NCBI GenBank assembly: GCA_002284615.2
Contig: MU069634.1
Location: forward strand, 102,619-120,996
Reading direction: 5' to 3'
Origin: Dunaliella salina
Lineage: Eukaryota; Chlorophyta; Chlorophyceae; Chlamydomonadales; Dunaliellaceae
Length of the DNA: 18,378 bases
Every line of letters starts with the position of its first letter. Positions within the stretch are counted from its first letter, which is position 1. Positions 1 through 8,306 of this stretch are shown piece by piece. The position numbers and the translations under genes were made by a program. The notes beneath the pieces are model-generated. The model was not told the DNA's origin, searched no databases, and saw only the letters and a program-made list of their open reading frames with translations.

Positions 1-38
1 CCCCCCGGGGAAACCTGCTGCTGAACTCAATAATGATA

Positions 39-158
39 TGTGTGTTCTATCCACTCTGCAACTTTTTTTTAAACACCCACTGCTTGGTTGCACCGCAGTG
101 AAAATGTGCTTTCTATCCATCCTTGCTGTGCCTTGCTGCTGCTGCTTGGTTGCATGCA
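39..158 (+). repeat. imperfect ~65-bp tandem duplication
   Basis: Two diverged copies share a TGTG-TTCTATCCA start and a GCTTGGTTGCA end, the first about 39-97 and the second about 104-158. The second has gained extra GCT triplets. No function is evident. Confidence 0.4.
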
Positions 159-159
159 G

Positions 160-327
160 GTCATCCCTGGACGTGATGAGCAAAATGCCACAGCCCAAGA
201 GCCTTTGGCAGACCTCGAACCAAGCCATTGGCGGAATCTTCAACCCAGCAAGCAGCATGCGTGCGTCGAGATGGAACGCACCCAGCTGATCCTGGAGGGT
301 CCTGAAGGTTGTAGTAGGGGTGCATGA
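160..327 (+). CDS. possible terminal exon of an unrecognised gene
   Basis: An open frame runs from a plausible 3' splice site to a TGA at 325-327. The acceptor is a CAG at 157-159 preceded by a pyrimidine-rich CTTGCTG-type tract. Translation begins VIPGRDEQNATAQEPLADLE and ends GPEGCSRGA, about 55 residues with no recognised domain. A TGTAA lies at 376-380, about 50 bases past the stop; TGTAA is the usual polyadenylation signal in chlorophyte algae, so this would fit if the host is one. The upstream part of the gene would lie outside the window or in the T-rich sequence before 150. Splice site and coding status are inferences; it could be chance. Confidence 0.22.
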   Translation, partial: VIPGRDEQNATAQEPLADLEPSHWRNLQPSKQHACVEMERTQLILEGPEGCSRGA

Positions 328-360
328 AGCTGATTCCTCCCTTTCGTTTTATTCCTGACA

Positions 361-1130
361 TGTATTGGTAACGTTGTGTAAGGGGATTACAACCTACAAC
401 CAGCGTCGTATGGACTTAACAGCCAAAAGCTATAAGTACGTTGCATATGTTGCTGTTGCATTGGTTTCCTGCATTGGTTTCCTGCATGTTCTGCTGAGAT
501 GAGCATAAGTCTGCAAGTGTGGCCAGACTAGATGGTCACATGTTTTCACATACCAAAGTGTACCTGTATGATATCTAGATGTTCATGTTCTCAAGTACCA
601 AATTGTACTTGTGTCATTGTTTCTCAAATACCGAAGTGTACTTTTATGGCAAGCTGGTATATCCATACAAGCAATGAAGGAAGGCCATAGCCTCTTCAAC
701 TACACAGGGGATGCTTCCAAGCGTTCCTGCATTTTAGTGATGACTAGGTAACAGCAATGTGTGACCCAGCTTGTCACAGTCACTCTGTGAGTTCTTAAGC
801 CGCTTGGCATTGACAGGAGCCACATAAAGGCTGCAGCTGTAGGTCATAAGATGAAAACAAAATAATGTGGGCACAGAAAACTCTCCAAACTCTTGATTTA
901 ACACATGCACTTTTATTGCTGGCTGTGCATAAAAAGCGCCTTTCCAGCCTGCATCAACAGGGACTCCTGCAATGTCTGTCTCCCAGGCTCTCCGTTGGCA
1001 CCAAACCCAGGTCCTGTTTGCAAAACTGTTTTCCTTCGAGTGCCACAAAGCAGTGCCAGAATAATTCTGACGTCTGTGGAAATGTTCTTGTCAAACATGA
1101 CATGTAAGCTGATGGAAGGTACTCATTGTA
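361..1130. other. no gene seen; short direct repeats
   Basis: I see no convincing coding frame. A 15-bp unit containing GCATTGGTTTCCT is present twice in tandem at about 458-487. A degenerate unit with core TACCRAAGTGTACYT occurs at 551, 596 and 629, each preceded by a T-rich TTCWCAA-like stretch. These look like remnants of minor tandem duplications. Confidence 0.45.
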
Positions 1131-1535
1131 GGGATTGAATCCCGAACTGAGATGCATTCCATATTTGCACGCTACGGCGCCCTGGTTAAAGGCGTGGAGG
1201 GCATCAGCAAGGAGGAGGTCCCCGGATCGAGTCCTTGTGATTGGGGTGGAGAAAAGATGCCCTCTAATGGTGGGAGTCTGGTACGGGCCCTTTCCTTCAC
1301 GCACGTGGCCGAATGGCAAGTATACACCTTTCATTTTCCTTTCCTCTGATCGTGGAGACACTCTTCAGGAAGGGGTTGCTGAGGGTGTTGGACTGGGCAG
1401 GTAGCAACTGGGAAGTTTTGGCAACTTCAAAGAGCGGACAGGGAGTGGAAAAATATTTGTCCAGAAGCAAAATATTTTTTTTAGGAAGGGGGGTGGAAAT
1501 TTTTTGATTTAGAAGGCGCTGGACCCCCCTGACCG

Positions 1536-1549
1536 CCCCCCCCCCCCCC
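1536..1549 (+). repeat. poly(C) run, 14 bases
   Basis: Homopolymer of 14 C preceded by a second C-rich patch (six C in GGACCCCCCTG). Length could be affected by sequencing or assembly error. Confidence 0.9.
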
Positions 1550-2018
1550 TTTTCCCAGAACTCAACTTTCAGTGCTTTCACCCAAACATCAAGGATACCA
1601 ATCTGCTCCATTTGAAATTCCCTGTGCATCTGTATATTCACGACACGGTGAAAGTGAGTTGCTATGGGGTGTAAACTAAGCAGCGGACGCCTAAACATGC
1701 CAACCTGGCAAGATGCTCACGAATGGGCTGCATGTCCACAGTCTGCCCTCCCAACTTCACCAAGCAAGCATGCACTGTCACCTGTACAGACCTGGAAGTG
1801 TTGAATGACTCGCTGGACCTTTGTTTCCATAATCTCCGCGGCCTACACCTATGCGCATGTGGCACTGACTCCAGGTCATGTGCACTTACCCCCTTTTTGG
1901 TTGAAACTCTGAAAAGGGCGCCAACCAACAGCTCTCAAGCTCAGTAATGTGATGATATATCTGGATTTACGTAGAAGTGGCTCATGAAATTTCTCGAGGG
2001 AGAAAAAAAAAGTAGACA

Positions 2019-2032
2019 CCCCCCCCCCCCCC
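2019..2032 (+). repeat. poly(C) run, 14 bases
   Basis: Homopolymer of 14 C following a poly(A) stretch (about 2003-2011) and AGTAGACA. It lies downstream of the minus-strand LINE fragment ending at 2212, so it reads as poly(G) in that element's 3' flank. Confidence 0.9.
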
Positions 2033-2211
2033 GGCCTTCACGATTGGACCCATGCGTACACCAATCGATAGCTTTCAAGCACAAATTCCGAACTTATAGT
2101 TCTTAAAGGGGTCACTCGCGTAACTTGTAACCGCTAATTTGAAGTAACTGTGCATCATTTGAGCCCTGAATCCAGAACTGCCAGAGTTAAGAGGTTACAA
2201 CTTTGAAAGGC

Positions 2212-3065
2212 TTACAAGGGCTGGCCTACAGCCCGAGACTCTGGCTGATCAGCTGCTGGTGAAGCAATCTCATCCAACATCAAAAATTGAAACCAACCCT
2301 GACAAAAATTTTGAAAATCTATACAGTCAGTTTTTGGAAGCTGGGCACAAGTATGTAATGGTTTGAAAAAATCAATGAACAAGTCCTTGTGGCTTCTGTG
2401 CATCTCACACGTCTTTAGGCGATTGCAATAGAAGAGAACATGTTTCTCGTCCTGGACTTCAGGACGCACACTAATCGCAAACGTTTTGAACCACCCAGCC
2501 ATATTCAGGATTCGACCTTCAAGCAGTGGGCACGAAGCCTACACCCACTCACATTCCTTACGACTCTTTTATCCAGACCTTTGAAGAAATATGTTGGGAT
2601 GCAAAAGGGTGTGCGTGCTGTTTGATTTAAAGGCCTTCCGCACCAATGTTGGTTACTCACTGCTTTCCTGTTCTCTCCTTGGGGGCTTAAAGCATCTGCT
2701 TCTCTCCACATCTTTTGCTGCCTGTACCTCAAACTCCCTAAGAAATCCTGCACGGGGATCTTCAAAGCACTCAGCATCTTCTGCTTGAACATGTCCTCAT
2801 GGCGCATGCCATTAAAGCCTGTAGACACATGTGCAGACCAACAAGGCTCTTCCCTACTAGCAAGGTGCAAATCCGCTTTCAGCACTCTACGTAATGTCTC
2901 ACTGCTCGAATTGAGCATACTGTTGAGAAAACTCATCAGTGGCCCTAAACCTACAAAATTGTAGAGTCTCTTGGTCACACTCTCTCAGTACTGGCCAGTT
3001 CGTGGCAGAGCTCTTACCACCTAGAAAACGCCTTTAAGAGCATAATTGTCTTTCCCGCAACCGGC
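2212..3065 (-). pseudogene. LINE fragment D: C-terminal part of reverse transcriptase polyprotein
   Basis: Minus-strand remnant of a LINE ORF. Reading 5' to 3' on the minus strand it spans the post-catalytic RT region (RFLGGKSSATNWPVLRECDQ, then LQFCRFRAT), a long linker (VLKADLHL, CWSAH, MWREAD, HWCGRPL, VVRNVSGCRLRAHCLKVES) and a zinc-knuckle tail (EVQDEKHVLFYC). This order resembles the C-terminal region of L1-like elements I associate with green algae, recalled rather than searched. It is dead: indels near 3020 and 2930, an opal codon at about 2503-2505 right after KVES, and a further shift before EVQDEK. The first two zinc-ligand cysteines survive only in a third frame, separated by a stop (TGC GAT TAG TGT). 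The last open segment ends at 2212 with SRAVGQPL. No 3' tail is recognised. It abuts the plus-strand fragment at 3068 head to head. Confidence 0.72.
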
Positions 3066-3067
3066 TT

Positions 3068-3865
3068 TTGAACTCACTACCTTATCATAGATATTCAGTT
3101 CCCCACACTTGGCACGCGTACATCCCAGCCGGAATGCCATACACCTTAAGAAAAGAAAAGAAAAGAAAAAACTATGTAGGCAGAGAAACTTTCCCTATAT
3201 CAACAGCTTGCAGAAAATCAAACACTACCCTCTCTTTTAAAGCACCCTGCACATGGAGGAAGAAATTTGAACTTTTGCATCATGACACGCACAACATTTT
3301 TAAGTCTGCAGCCAACAAAGAACCAACACACCTAATATATAACCATACCTGCAACACCTGCAACCAAAGATTCCAGGCTGGCGACACCTAACATATACAG
3401 GTGGCACTATCATAAAGTCCAACAACAAGAATACACAGCAAGCAGGGGCACCCTTTTTCATCCCGGAAGACATCTCCTCCTCTGAAACTGTCACCTGCAC
3501 AATAAATCCCAAGGGCCATGGTCCCGCATATACTATTAACAGAGCAAAGCTCGCTGCAATTCTGATAGCTCTACAGTAAGGGCACACTTCAATTACGACT
3601 GACAGTTCTTCAGCACTTAATCGGATTAAAAACGAGCTTCTGAAACCCATGGATATGTCCACGCACTGCTCAAAGAAATCATAGCCTGCATTAATGCTTC
3701 AGAAGGCCCTGTCCACTTCTACGGAGTAAAATCACACTGTGGCATCCTTGGTAATGAAAGCGCAGATGCCCTTGTCCATCAAGCAGCTATGCTACCTGAT
3801 GAAGCTAACACCTCACCCAACCAAGCAGAAACTCCTTCCTTCCACCTCTATTTGCTTGCTGTATC
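3068..3865 (+). pseudogene. LINE fragment E: linker plus RNase H domain, frameshifted
   Basis: Plus-strand remnant of a second LINE. The frame at 3068-3390 encodes a linker-like sequence (WRKKFELLHHDTHNIFKSAA, HLIYN, RFQAGDT) and stops just before the RNase H domain. RNase H resumes in another frame at 3391 (YTGGTIIKSNNKNTQQAG), continues through INRAKLAAILIAL and TTDSSSAL, is cut by TAA near 3579, shifts frame near 3650, and ends with CGILGNESADALVHQAAM before a TAG near 3869. Two catalytic acids are lost: the first Asp (expected TDG, present TGG) and the Glu (expected RAEL, present RAKL). Asp in TTDSS and the terminal Asp in NESAD remain. No RNase H activity is expected. A 55-bp piece of another LINE 3' end interrupts the linker at 3149-3203. 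Confidence 0.72.
3149..3203 (-). mobile_element. very short LINE 3' end (A-type) nested in fragment E
   Basis: On the minus strand this reads TTGATATAGG, a pyrimidine-rich loop, CCTACATAG and then a (TTTTC)n tail at 3149-3171. It matches the extreme 3' end of the element ending at 3932-4000. It appears to be an insertion truncated to hairpin plus tail. I could not identify a target-site duplication. Confidence 0.6.
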
Positions 3866-3931
3866 TTAGGTGAGGGCAAGCTTTCTCGTAAGTTTCTCGT
3901 AATAGGTGAATCTTGGTGCACTCGTCAACTC

Positions 3932-4061
3932 AAGAAAAGAGAAGAAAAAAAAAACTATGTAGGCAGAGACAATCTCCCTACATCAATTAAGGAAAAGGAG
4001 ACACATTGGCTCAAAAAAGAGCCGTGTGCCCCCTCCACCACAAGGTATGAAAAAGAGGATG
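3932..4061 (-). mobile_element. 3' UTR and TTTTC-type tail of LINE A
   Basis: Region downstream of the TAG of the minus-strand ORF. It contains a CCTTAATT box, a hairpin with a perfect 7-bp stem (ATGTAGG at 3957-3963 with CCTACAT at 3977-3983) and an inner GAGA/TCTC pairing, then ATAG and a T-rich tail with C interruptions to about 3932. Such a 3' hairpin followed by a simple repeat is what LINE reverse transcriptases of the stringent type recognise to prime on their own RNA; that role is inferred here. Confidence 0.65.
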
Positions 4062-5186
4062 CTAATGTGGATCTGGAGGGTTACTAGAAGCACCTGGCTC
4101 TAGAACCTGGCTGTGGGAAGTATTCTTGTTTTCAACAGCGCGGCGTGTGGTGACTAGTTTGTGGGCATATTGAACAGAATGGGCATGAAGTTGTTGAGCA
4201 AGCTTCGTAGCATGCTGATGATCTAATCCTAATTGTTTGAATTGCTTCAGGGTATGCTCAGTGTAAAAAGTTCCACCTATACCCAGGAGATTGGGGTGAA
4301 CTGTAACAGCTTTAGCGTTGATAAGTTTACAGAGGTCTGCATGCTGCTGTTTTGCCGCGTTCAACTGATGCTCCGGCCTTGTGTCTTCACAGAACTTGAC
4401 TTCTATAAGGTGCACATGGCGTTCATTTGCATAAAGTTCATGAAGTTTTCTCATGCAGCTAGTTCTGGTGGTCCTCCGTGAGGAGCTGCGCAAGGCGTGA
4501 TGGGAATGGGTAGGAGAAACACCGTTAGAAGTATGTTTGGCATTTAAAGAGGTGATCAAAACAGCATCTGGTCGACTGGAGTTGAGTCTTTTCCTCTCTG
4601 GAAGGTTACGAGGGAAGAAGTAGGCAGGTAAAGTTCTATTTGAGGCATGTGTAGGGAGTTGGAGGTTGTGTTGAGCAAGCTTAAAATCGCTCCCTATGTC
4701 TGTGTAGACCAGACCTGCCCCTACAGGGCATTTGCTGATGGCTTTTGTAATCATTCTGCCTGCAATGTTATGGTGTTCAGTTTTCATGTTGGAGATGATA
4801 TGGCTTTGGCAGCCTAAGAGCATGTGTAGTACAATGTCCAAATGATGGCAGCCTGGTCCCAGGCCAGGACAAGATGGATCAGTTGACCTTTTAAAACGTA
4901 CTGCATGTTTTGGGTTGTAGAGGGTGCCTGTGCGGTGCTGTAGGATGATTCGTAGAGAAAAGAAAAGAAAAGCCTGCGCGAGCCAAAGGTCGCGTGCATT
5001 AAGGAAAATTCCACTAACTGGAGAGCACAGCAAATCCTCTGACAGCTTCAGATTCATGTGCTTGTCAACAAGCATACCGAGGTATTCAAACTGCTCTTTT
5101 TCAGGTAGAGCCACATCTCCATACATGAAGGTCGACAAGGAAGAACGCGGCGTACTATTAAAGTGTACGACCTCTGACTTGGACAT
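4062..5186 (-). CDS. LINE A ORF: RT thumb fragment joined to CCHC and PD-(D/E)XK-like endonuclease domain
   Basis: A 374-codon open frame ending GASSNPPDPH. Residues 1-58 are RT downstream of the catalytic aspartates (SKSEVVHFNS, then QFEYLGMLVD, the usual YLG element). Residues about 61-77 are the translated nested LINE tail. From residue 79 the protein resumes far downstream in LINE order (HRTGTLYN), so the rest of the thumb and RNase H are absent. A zinc knuckle follows (C106, C113, H121, C126), then SSRPDAVLI with D207 and HLIEVKFCEDTRP with E262 and K264, the D...ExK pattern of PD-(D/E)XK nucleases. A helical tail (LKQFKQLGLDHQHATKLAQQ) closes it. In the LINE family this domain would nick target DNA. 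The frame has no nonsense codons but is a chimera with no complete RT, so it is unlikely to act autonomously. The frame is open upstream to 5225; the listed ATG is not a true element start. Confidence 0.7.
   Translation of the reverse strand: MSKSEVVHFNSTPRSSLSTFMYGDVALPEKEQFEYLGMLVDKHMNLKLSEDLLCSPVSGIFLNARDLWLAQAFLFFSLRIILQHRTGTLYNPKHAVRFKRSTDPSCPGLGPGCHHLDIVLHMLLGCQSHIISNMKTEHHNIAGRMITKAISKCPVGAGLVYTDIGSDFKLAQHNLQLPTHASNRTLPAYFFPRNLPERKRLNSSRPDAVLITSLNAKHTSNGVSPTHSHHALRSSSRRTTRTSCMRKLHELYANERHVHLIEVKFCEDTRPEHQLNAAKQQHADLCKLINAKAVTVHPNLLGIGGTFYTEHTLKQFKQLGLDHQHATKLAQQLHAHSVQYAHKLVTTRRAVENKNTSHSQVLEPGASSNPPDPH
4955..5004 (-). mobile_element. very short LINE 3' end (B/C-type) inside the LINE A ORF
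   Basis: On the minus strand: CCTTAATGCACGCG, ACCTTTGGCT, then three TTTTC units. It corresponds to the last ~50 bases of copies B and C (7236-7272 and 11671-11715). It lies exactly where the RT fragment stops and the zinc-knuckle segment begins, so it either inserted there or marks the 3' end of an internally deleted element abutting a second element. Confidence 0.65.
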
Positions 5187-5225
5187 GTCGACAGTCAGCC
5201 CTCTTTCATTGTGTAAGTCCGTGAC
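5005..5225 (-). pseudogene. LINE RT fragment (region after the catalytic motif)
   Basis: The frame opens after a TAG at 5226-5228 and starts VTDLHNERGLTVD before MSKSEVV. GL-x-V-D-x-x-K-S-E-V-V-x-F and F-x-YLG are characteristic of the end of LINE reverse transcriptases. The catalytic YADD segment that should lie upstream is not recognisable in any minus-strand frame of 5226-5640. Confidence 0.6.
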
Positions 5226-5228
5226 CTA

Positions 5229-5752
5229 TTTTACAGAACCTGCATTTCGAAATGGTGAATTCACCTGGGTCATTAGTAGTTAAACTCAGGTCAAGCAAAG
5301 TTGACAGCTGAGTTTCGGGCCTCTCATATGTTGAAAAGCCAGCTTCTGGGATGTGCTCGCGTAACAATGCTGCATGAGCGGTTGGGTTTGGCACCTGGGT
5401 TGCAGATGTTGAAAACTCAGTCAGACGAGACTGCTTGCAGAAGTGCATTGCATGAGAGGACAGCACAGGAATGTGAATTGTCGTTCCTGGACACTGGTGT
5501 GTAACACGGATGCAACTTAGGAAACTGGACACATGCAAGCTCTGTTTTGGGTGCCCTACAGTAGCTGTGGGTTCATTACGCAAATGCCAGTAATGATGAA
5601 CGCCTTGAATGCGTCATACTCTGACTGCTAGAACAAACATGGTGGCTGTGTGAATTTTATGTGAGTGTAGCATTGCGCTTTGAATATGATATTTGTGAAC
5701 CAGGATCATTATTTTGGAGATCGTAAAAAGTTTCTGAAGGGTTGAAGTAGCA
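5229..5752. other. no recognised gene between LINE A and LINE B
   Basis: An open minus-strand frame (5206-5583) overlaps but shows no RT motif or other domain I recognise. Probably decayed LINE or neutral sequence. Confidence 0.35.
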
Positions 5753-5820
5753 GGCTACCACTACCAGAGATGGCAGAAAGTTAATGATGCCATACCACCA
5801 ACCACCATTGCAAACACTGA
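5753..5820 (+). repeat. stray duplicated LINE linker segment
   Basis: Matches 6130-6197 (offset 377 bp) with a few substitutions; it encodes GYHYQRWQK but out of frame with the RNase H that follows. The junction to RNase H shares a short AAT at the breakpoint. Confidence 0.7.
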
Positions 5821-6792
5821 ATATCAACCATATTAGAGCACTCCCCTCACCCTACTCATTTCTACAAAGCCCACTCCGGCATTGTAGGAAATGAGGGGGC
5901 TGATGCTTGCGCTCACACCGCAGCCCTCTCAGACACCGTAGACATTACATTTCCAGACGCCAGGTACCCTTTCCACAATTTTTACTGGCTTTCATTGAAA
6001 GCCTCTTCCTCACAAGATGATGACATGCACCGCTCCAACTCTTTCCTGATGCACTATTTCACCAACCTCAATGACAAACTTAAAGCACTCATGCACAAAC
6101 AACACAAGCTTTGCTCTGCTGACACCTCTGGCTACCACTACCAGAGATGGCAGAAACTTCATGATGACATACCACCAACTACCATTGCAAATACTGAATC
6201 TCGCAACCCAACCTCTCAAGTTGCAAACAAAGAGATCAGCAACTCCTTATGAATGAATCCAAGGATTACCCTTAAACAGCAAATAAATGTAATGAAGTGT
6301 CGTACGGATGCACTGTACAATCAGAGTCATGCCTTCAAATTCAACTCTTCCAGTAATGAAAGGTGCCCACTATGTGATGATATTGACCACATTAACCACA
6401 TGCTCCTCAGGTGTACAACCTCAACAATGAGTGGGATGCACACCAACAGACACAATGCATCCCTAAGCCTTTGTGTAAAAGCTCTTAGTAAAGGTTGGTA
6501 TGGCTCATCCCTTTTTGGCATGGATGGCTGCAGTAACGAGAAACTCCTGGACCAGGGCTTACAGGTGCCTGAAAACATATCAAGAGCTCTTCCAGACTGG
6601 GTTTTCCCTAATGGTACTTGCTGCCCTGCCCAGCACCAAACCCGCCCTGATGCTATCTTTGTGCGCCCTCTTCCAGGCAGACAAACTCACCTTGATCCTT
6701 CCAGGATCCCTCCTCAAGACAGGGGCACACATCTTGTTGGACAAAAATGCTGTCCCGACAAACCCCCTGCAGCACTCTTGAGCGTGCAGTGA
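5821..6792 (+). pseudogene. LINE B coding remnant: RNase H end, linker, CCHC, inactive endonuclease-like domain
   Basis: One frame runs from ISTILEHSPHPTHF at 5821 with a single internal opal codon. It holds the RNase H end (HSGIVGNEGADAC, with the last catalytic Asp), a linker (YHYQRWQKLHDD), a zinc knuckle C-x2-C-x7-H-x4-C in CPLCDDIDHINHMLLRC, then LPDWVFPNGT and TRPDAIFV. The opal codon (TGA, 6250-6252) replaces a Trp seen in copy C. The expected ELK of the nuclease signature has become GQK (HLVGQKCC), losing the acidic residue. A frameshift follows and the frame ends at 6792. Remains of the C-terminal part (VTLHVLLIGVAG near 6858) lie further on in another frame; the terminal SNPPDPH has decayed to SNPLERH. 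No function is expected. Confidence 0.8.
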
Positions 6793-7241
6793 CCCAACAC
6801 TTACATCATGACAAGACTTAAAACCCTCAGCTCCAGAAATTCAAACAGGAATAACAAAGTGACTTTGCACGTCCTCTTAATTGGTGTGGCTGGCATTTAC
6901 AATGTTTATACAATCTCCTATGAAGATTGGCCTTATTAAATAAAAAGCCAACAACAACAAATCGCTAGCATCCAAACTTAGGGACCATGCCATTCAAAGA
7001 TTAAGCACTATCATGAACACAAGATACACATTTCGTTTTCAGGGAACTTCTGGGAGTGGGTCTGCAGGGCGCGCAGCGATGGAGGACGGGATGAGAGTCC
7101 TGGCGTCCAGAGGCATGGCAAGCAACCCTTTAGAACGCCATTAGATCTTTTCCTGGCTCTCTCCTAGGCTAGCTGTGTCTAGTGTAGGTTCTGAGGACCT
7201 TCTAGTGAGGTATAGCTTACTAGTTAGAGGACCTTCCCTTA

Positions 7242-7265
7242 ATGCGCGCGGCCTTTGGCTTGCAT
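7242..7265 (+). other. 3'-end hairpin of LINE B
   Basis: ATGCG at 7242-7246 pairs with TGCAT at 7261-7265 (one G-T wobble), and an inner GCC/GGC stem closes a TTT loop. Preceded by CCTTAAT and followed by AGACTT and the TTTTC tail, as in copy C. Confidence 0.55.
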
Positions 7266-7272
7266 AGACTTC
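7264..7272 (+). repeat. left target-site duplication of the hAT-like element
   Basis: ATAGACTTC, identical to 7923-7931. It belongs to the LINE B tail; copy C has GTAGACTTTTC at the same place. Confidence 0.8.
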
Positions 7273-7922
7273 CAGAGGTGGGCAACAAGCCCAAATCGCT
7301 TGAAATGTTCTTTCCCACCATTATTTTCCAAATTTGACCATGACAACCATTATAATACCAATAAAAATTATATTCACCAAAAAATGAAGAAAACCGGAGG
7401 ACCCCAGATCACTCTCCTGGCCTCAGATCACCCTAAAATGGCCCACAGCTCCACCCTGGGACCATTTTTCACCCCCAAATTATTTTTTTGATGACCCTTA
7501 TATGATATGCTAACATCCTGCATATTTAAAAGTGGGAATGAAGGAGGTCAAAAATTGACCTTTTTGGCACCCCTAGTGCTGGATTTTTTCTAAGGGAAAT
7601 GGCTGAAATTCAGTATCTGACTAACCACTGGGTCTTTTCACTCCATTTTTTTGCAATGATATTTTTTTGACTCCAAATCACTAAAACTCACTCATTTTGG
7701 TGCTCTGGCTGGTCAGATATGGTGGGTGCTTGCTCAAAAGCTAGGGTTCATGTTCTGGTAAATAGCTTAAGTGGCCGTCCTTGGCAGTTTTCAAACTCAG
7801 TAGCTATGGAAACTGTAACGAGTACATTTTGGTCCTAGATATAAAAACTGCCAAGTACGGCCACCGTGCTAGAGGAACATTTCAAATTGACCCCTGTTTG
7901 GGGCCCTCGTCGCCCACCTCTG
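7273..7922. mobile_element. non-autonomous hAT-like DNA transposon (650 bp)
   Basis: Terminal inverted repeats start CAGAGGTGGGC at 7273 and end GCCCACCTCTG at 7922. Similarity extends inward about 38-48 bp to a shared TTGAAATGTTC on each side, with indels. CAGAGGTGGGC resembles hAT-superfamily ends. The element is flanked by ATAGACTTC on both sides (7264-7272 and 7923-7931), a 9-bp repeat consistent with the 8-bp hAT duplication plus one chance base. The inside is AT-rich, has no transposase frame, and carries a strong internal hairpin near its right end. It inserted into the 3' tail of LINE B and is therefore younger than it. Confidence 0.82.
7771..7864. repeat. internal inverted repeat (21-bp arms)
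   Basis: GTGGCCGTCCTTGGCAG and following TTTT at 7771-7791 pair with 7844-7864 at 20 of 21 positions, with a 52-base loop. It lies within the right part of the hAT-like element and could fold as a hairpin. Confidence 0.8.
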
Positions 7923-7931
7923 ATAGACTTC
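7923..7931 (+). repeat. right target-site duplication of the hAT-like element
   Basis: ATAGACTTC, immediately followed by the rest of the LINE tail (TCTTTTCTTTTCTTT). Confidence 0.8.
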
Positions 7932-8306
7932 TCTTTTCTTTTCTTTAAAGTAGTGTTCATCATAAATTTTTTTGTGCACTGTGATGAAAGAAGTCAGAAA
8001 GTTAAGACTTTTCAGTTGCCTGTGTGCATAGTTGCATCTTGAAAAACAAGGGTCATCTTCATGCAACTTTGCAAGCTGGTTCATGTGCTCCAAGCATTTT
8101 GTCATTCAGTGATTTTTTGTCTAAGTAGTCGCGAGGATGCTCCTTAGGAGGAGGAGGTGTAATCGTCATGATTTCAACTTGAAGCTAGAATGGCCAAGGA
8201 ACAATTTGTGTGAGTTTATGAGATCTCATCTGAGGTCTTTGAGTATTCTCTCATTTCTCTCTCTTGTTATACCTTGAAACAACAACAGCCATACAACAGA
8301 CTCTTT

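Larger units (their letters stand above)
1131..2210. other. no gene assigned; two 14-C homopolymers
   Basis: Open frames here are short and conflicting on both strands. A Cys-rich frame at 1723-1947 (+) has no recognised family. The notable sequence is two runs of exactly 14 C, at 1536-1549 and 2019-2032. A 7-bp inverted repeat CGATTGG/CCAATCG lies at 2041-2067. I cannot assign a function. Confidence 0.45.
5753..7946 (+). mobile_element. LINE copy B, 5'-truncated, tail split by a hAT-like insertion
   Basis: Plus-strand LINE copy closely similar to copy C (9818-11715), about 1.5 kb without the inserted element. It begins with a ~68-bp stray segment (5753-5820) of the linker found again at 6130-6197, followed by RNase H from 5821. 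Its 3' UTR (about 7140-7272) has the CCTTAAT box and hairpin (7242-7265). The tail is interrupted by the 650-bp element at 7273-7922 and resumes at 7923 as ATAGACTTC plus TCTTTTCTTTTCTTT ending at 7946. A 6-bp AAGTAG at 5745-5750 and 7948-7953 could be a target duplication, but this is weak. Confidence 0.8.

Noticed and set aside
160..190. Similarity of VIPGRDEQNA to the AVIPGTDLDN core of the 82-bp repeat
   Set aside because: Only a few residues match and the surrounding DNA does not align well; probably chance.
1160..1260. tRNA-like stretch with a B-box-like GGATCGAGTCC and an upstream CTGGTTAAAGGC
   Set aside because: I could not build acceptor, D and anticodon stems that pair consistently. 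At most a SINE remnant; not supportable as a tRNA.
954..1361. 135-codon minus-strand open frame
   Set aside because: No recognisable domain, competing frames of similar length on the other strand, and unremarkable composition.
1723..1947. Cys-containing 74-codon frame
   Set aside because: No repeated cysteine spacing, no signal peptide and no homology that I recognise.
3300..3662. 120-codon minus-strand frame
   Set aside because: It is the antisense of the degraded RNase H segment on the plus strand.
4233..4481. 82-codon plus-strand frame
   Set aside because: Antisense shadow of the LINE A nuclease-domain ORF.
5206..5583. 125-codon minus-strand frame upstream of LINE A
   Set aside because: Searched by eye for RT motifs; none found, and it is out of frame with the RT fragment.
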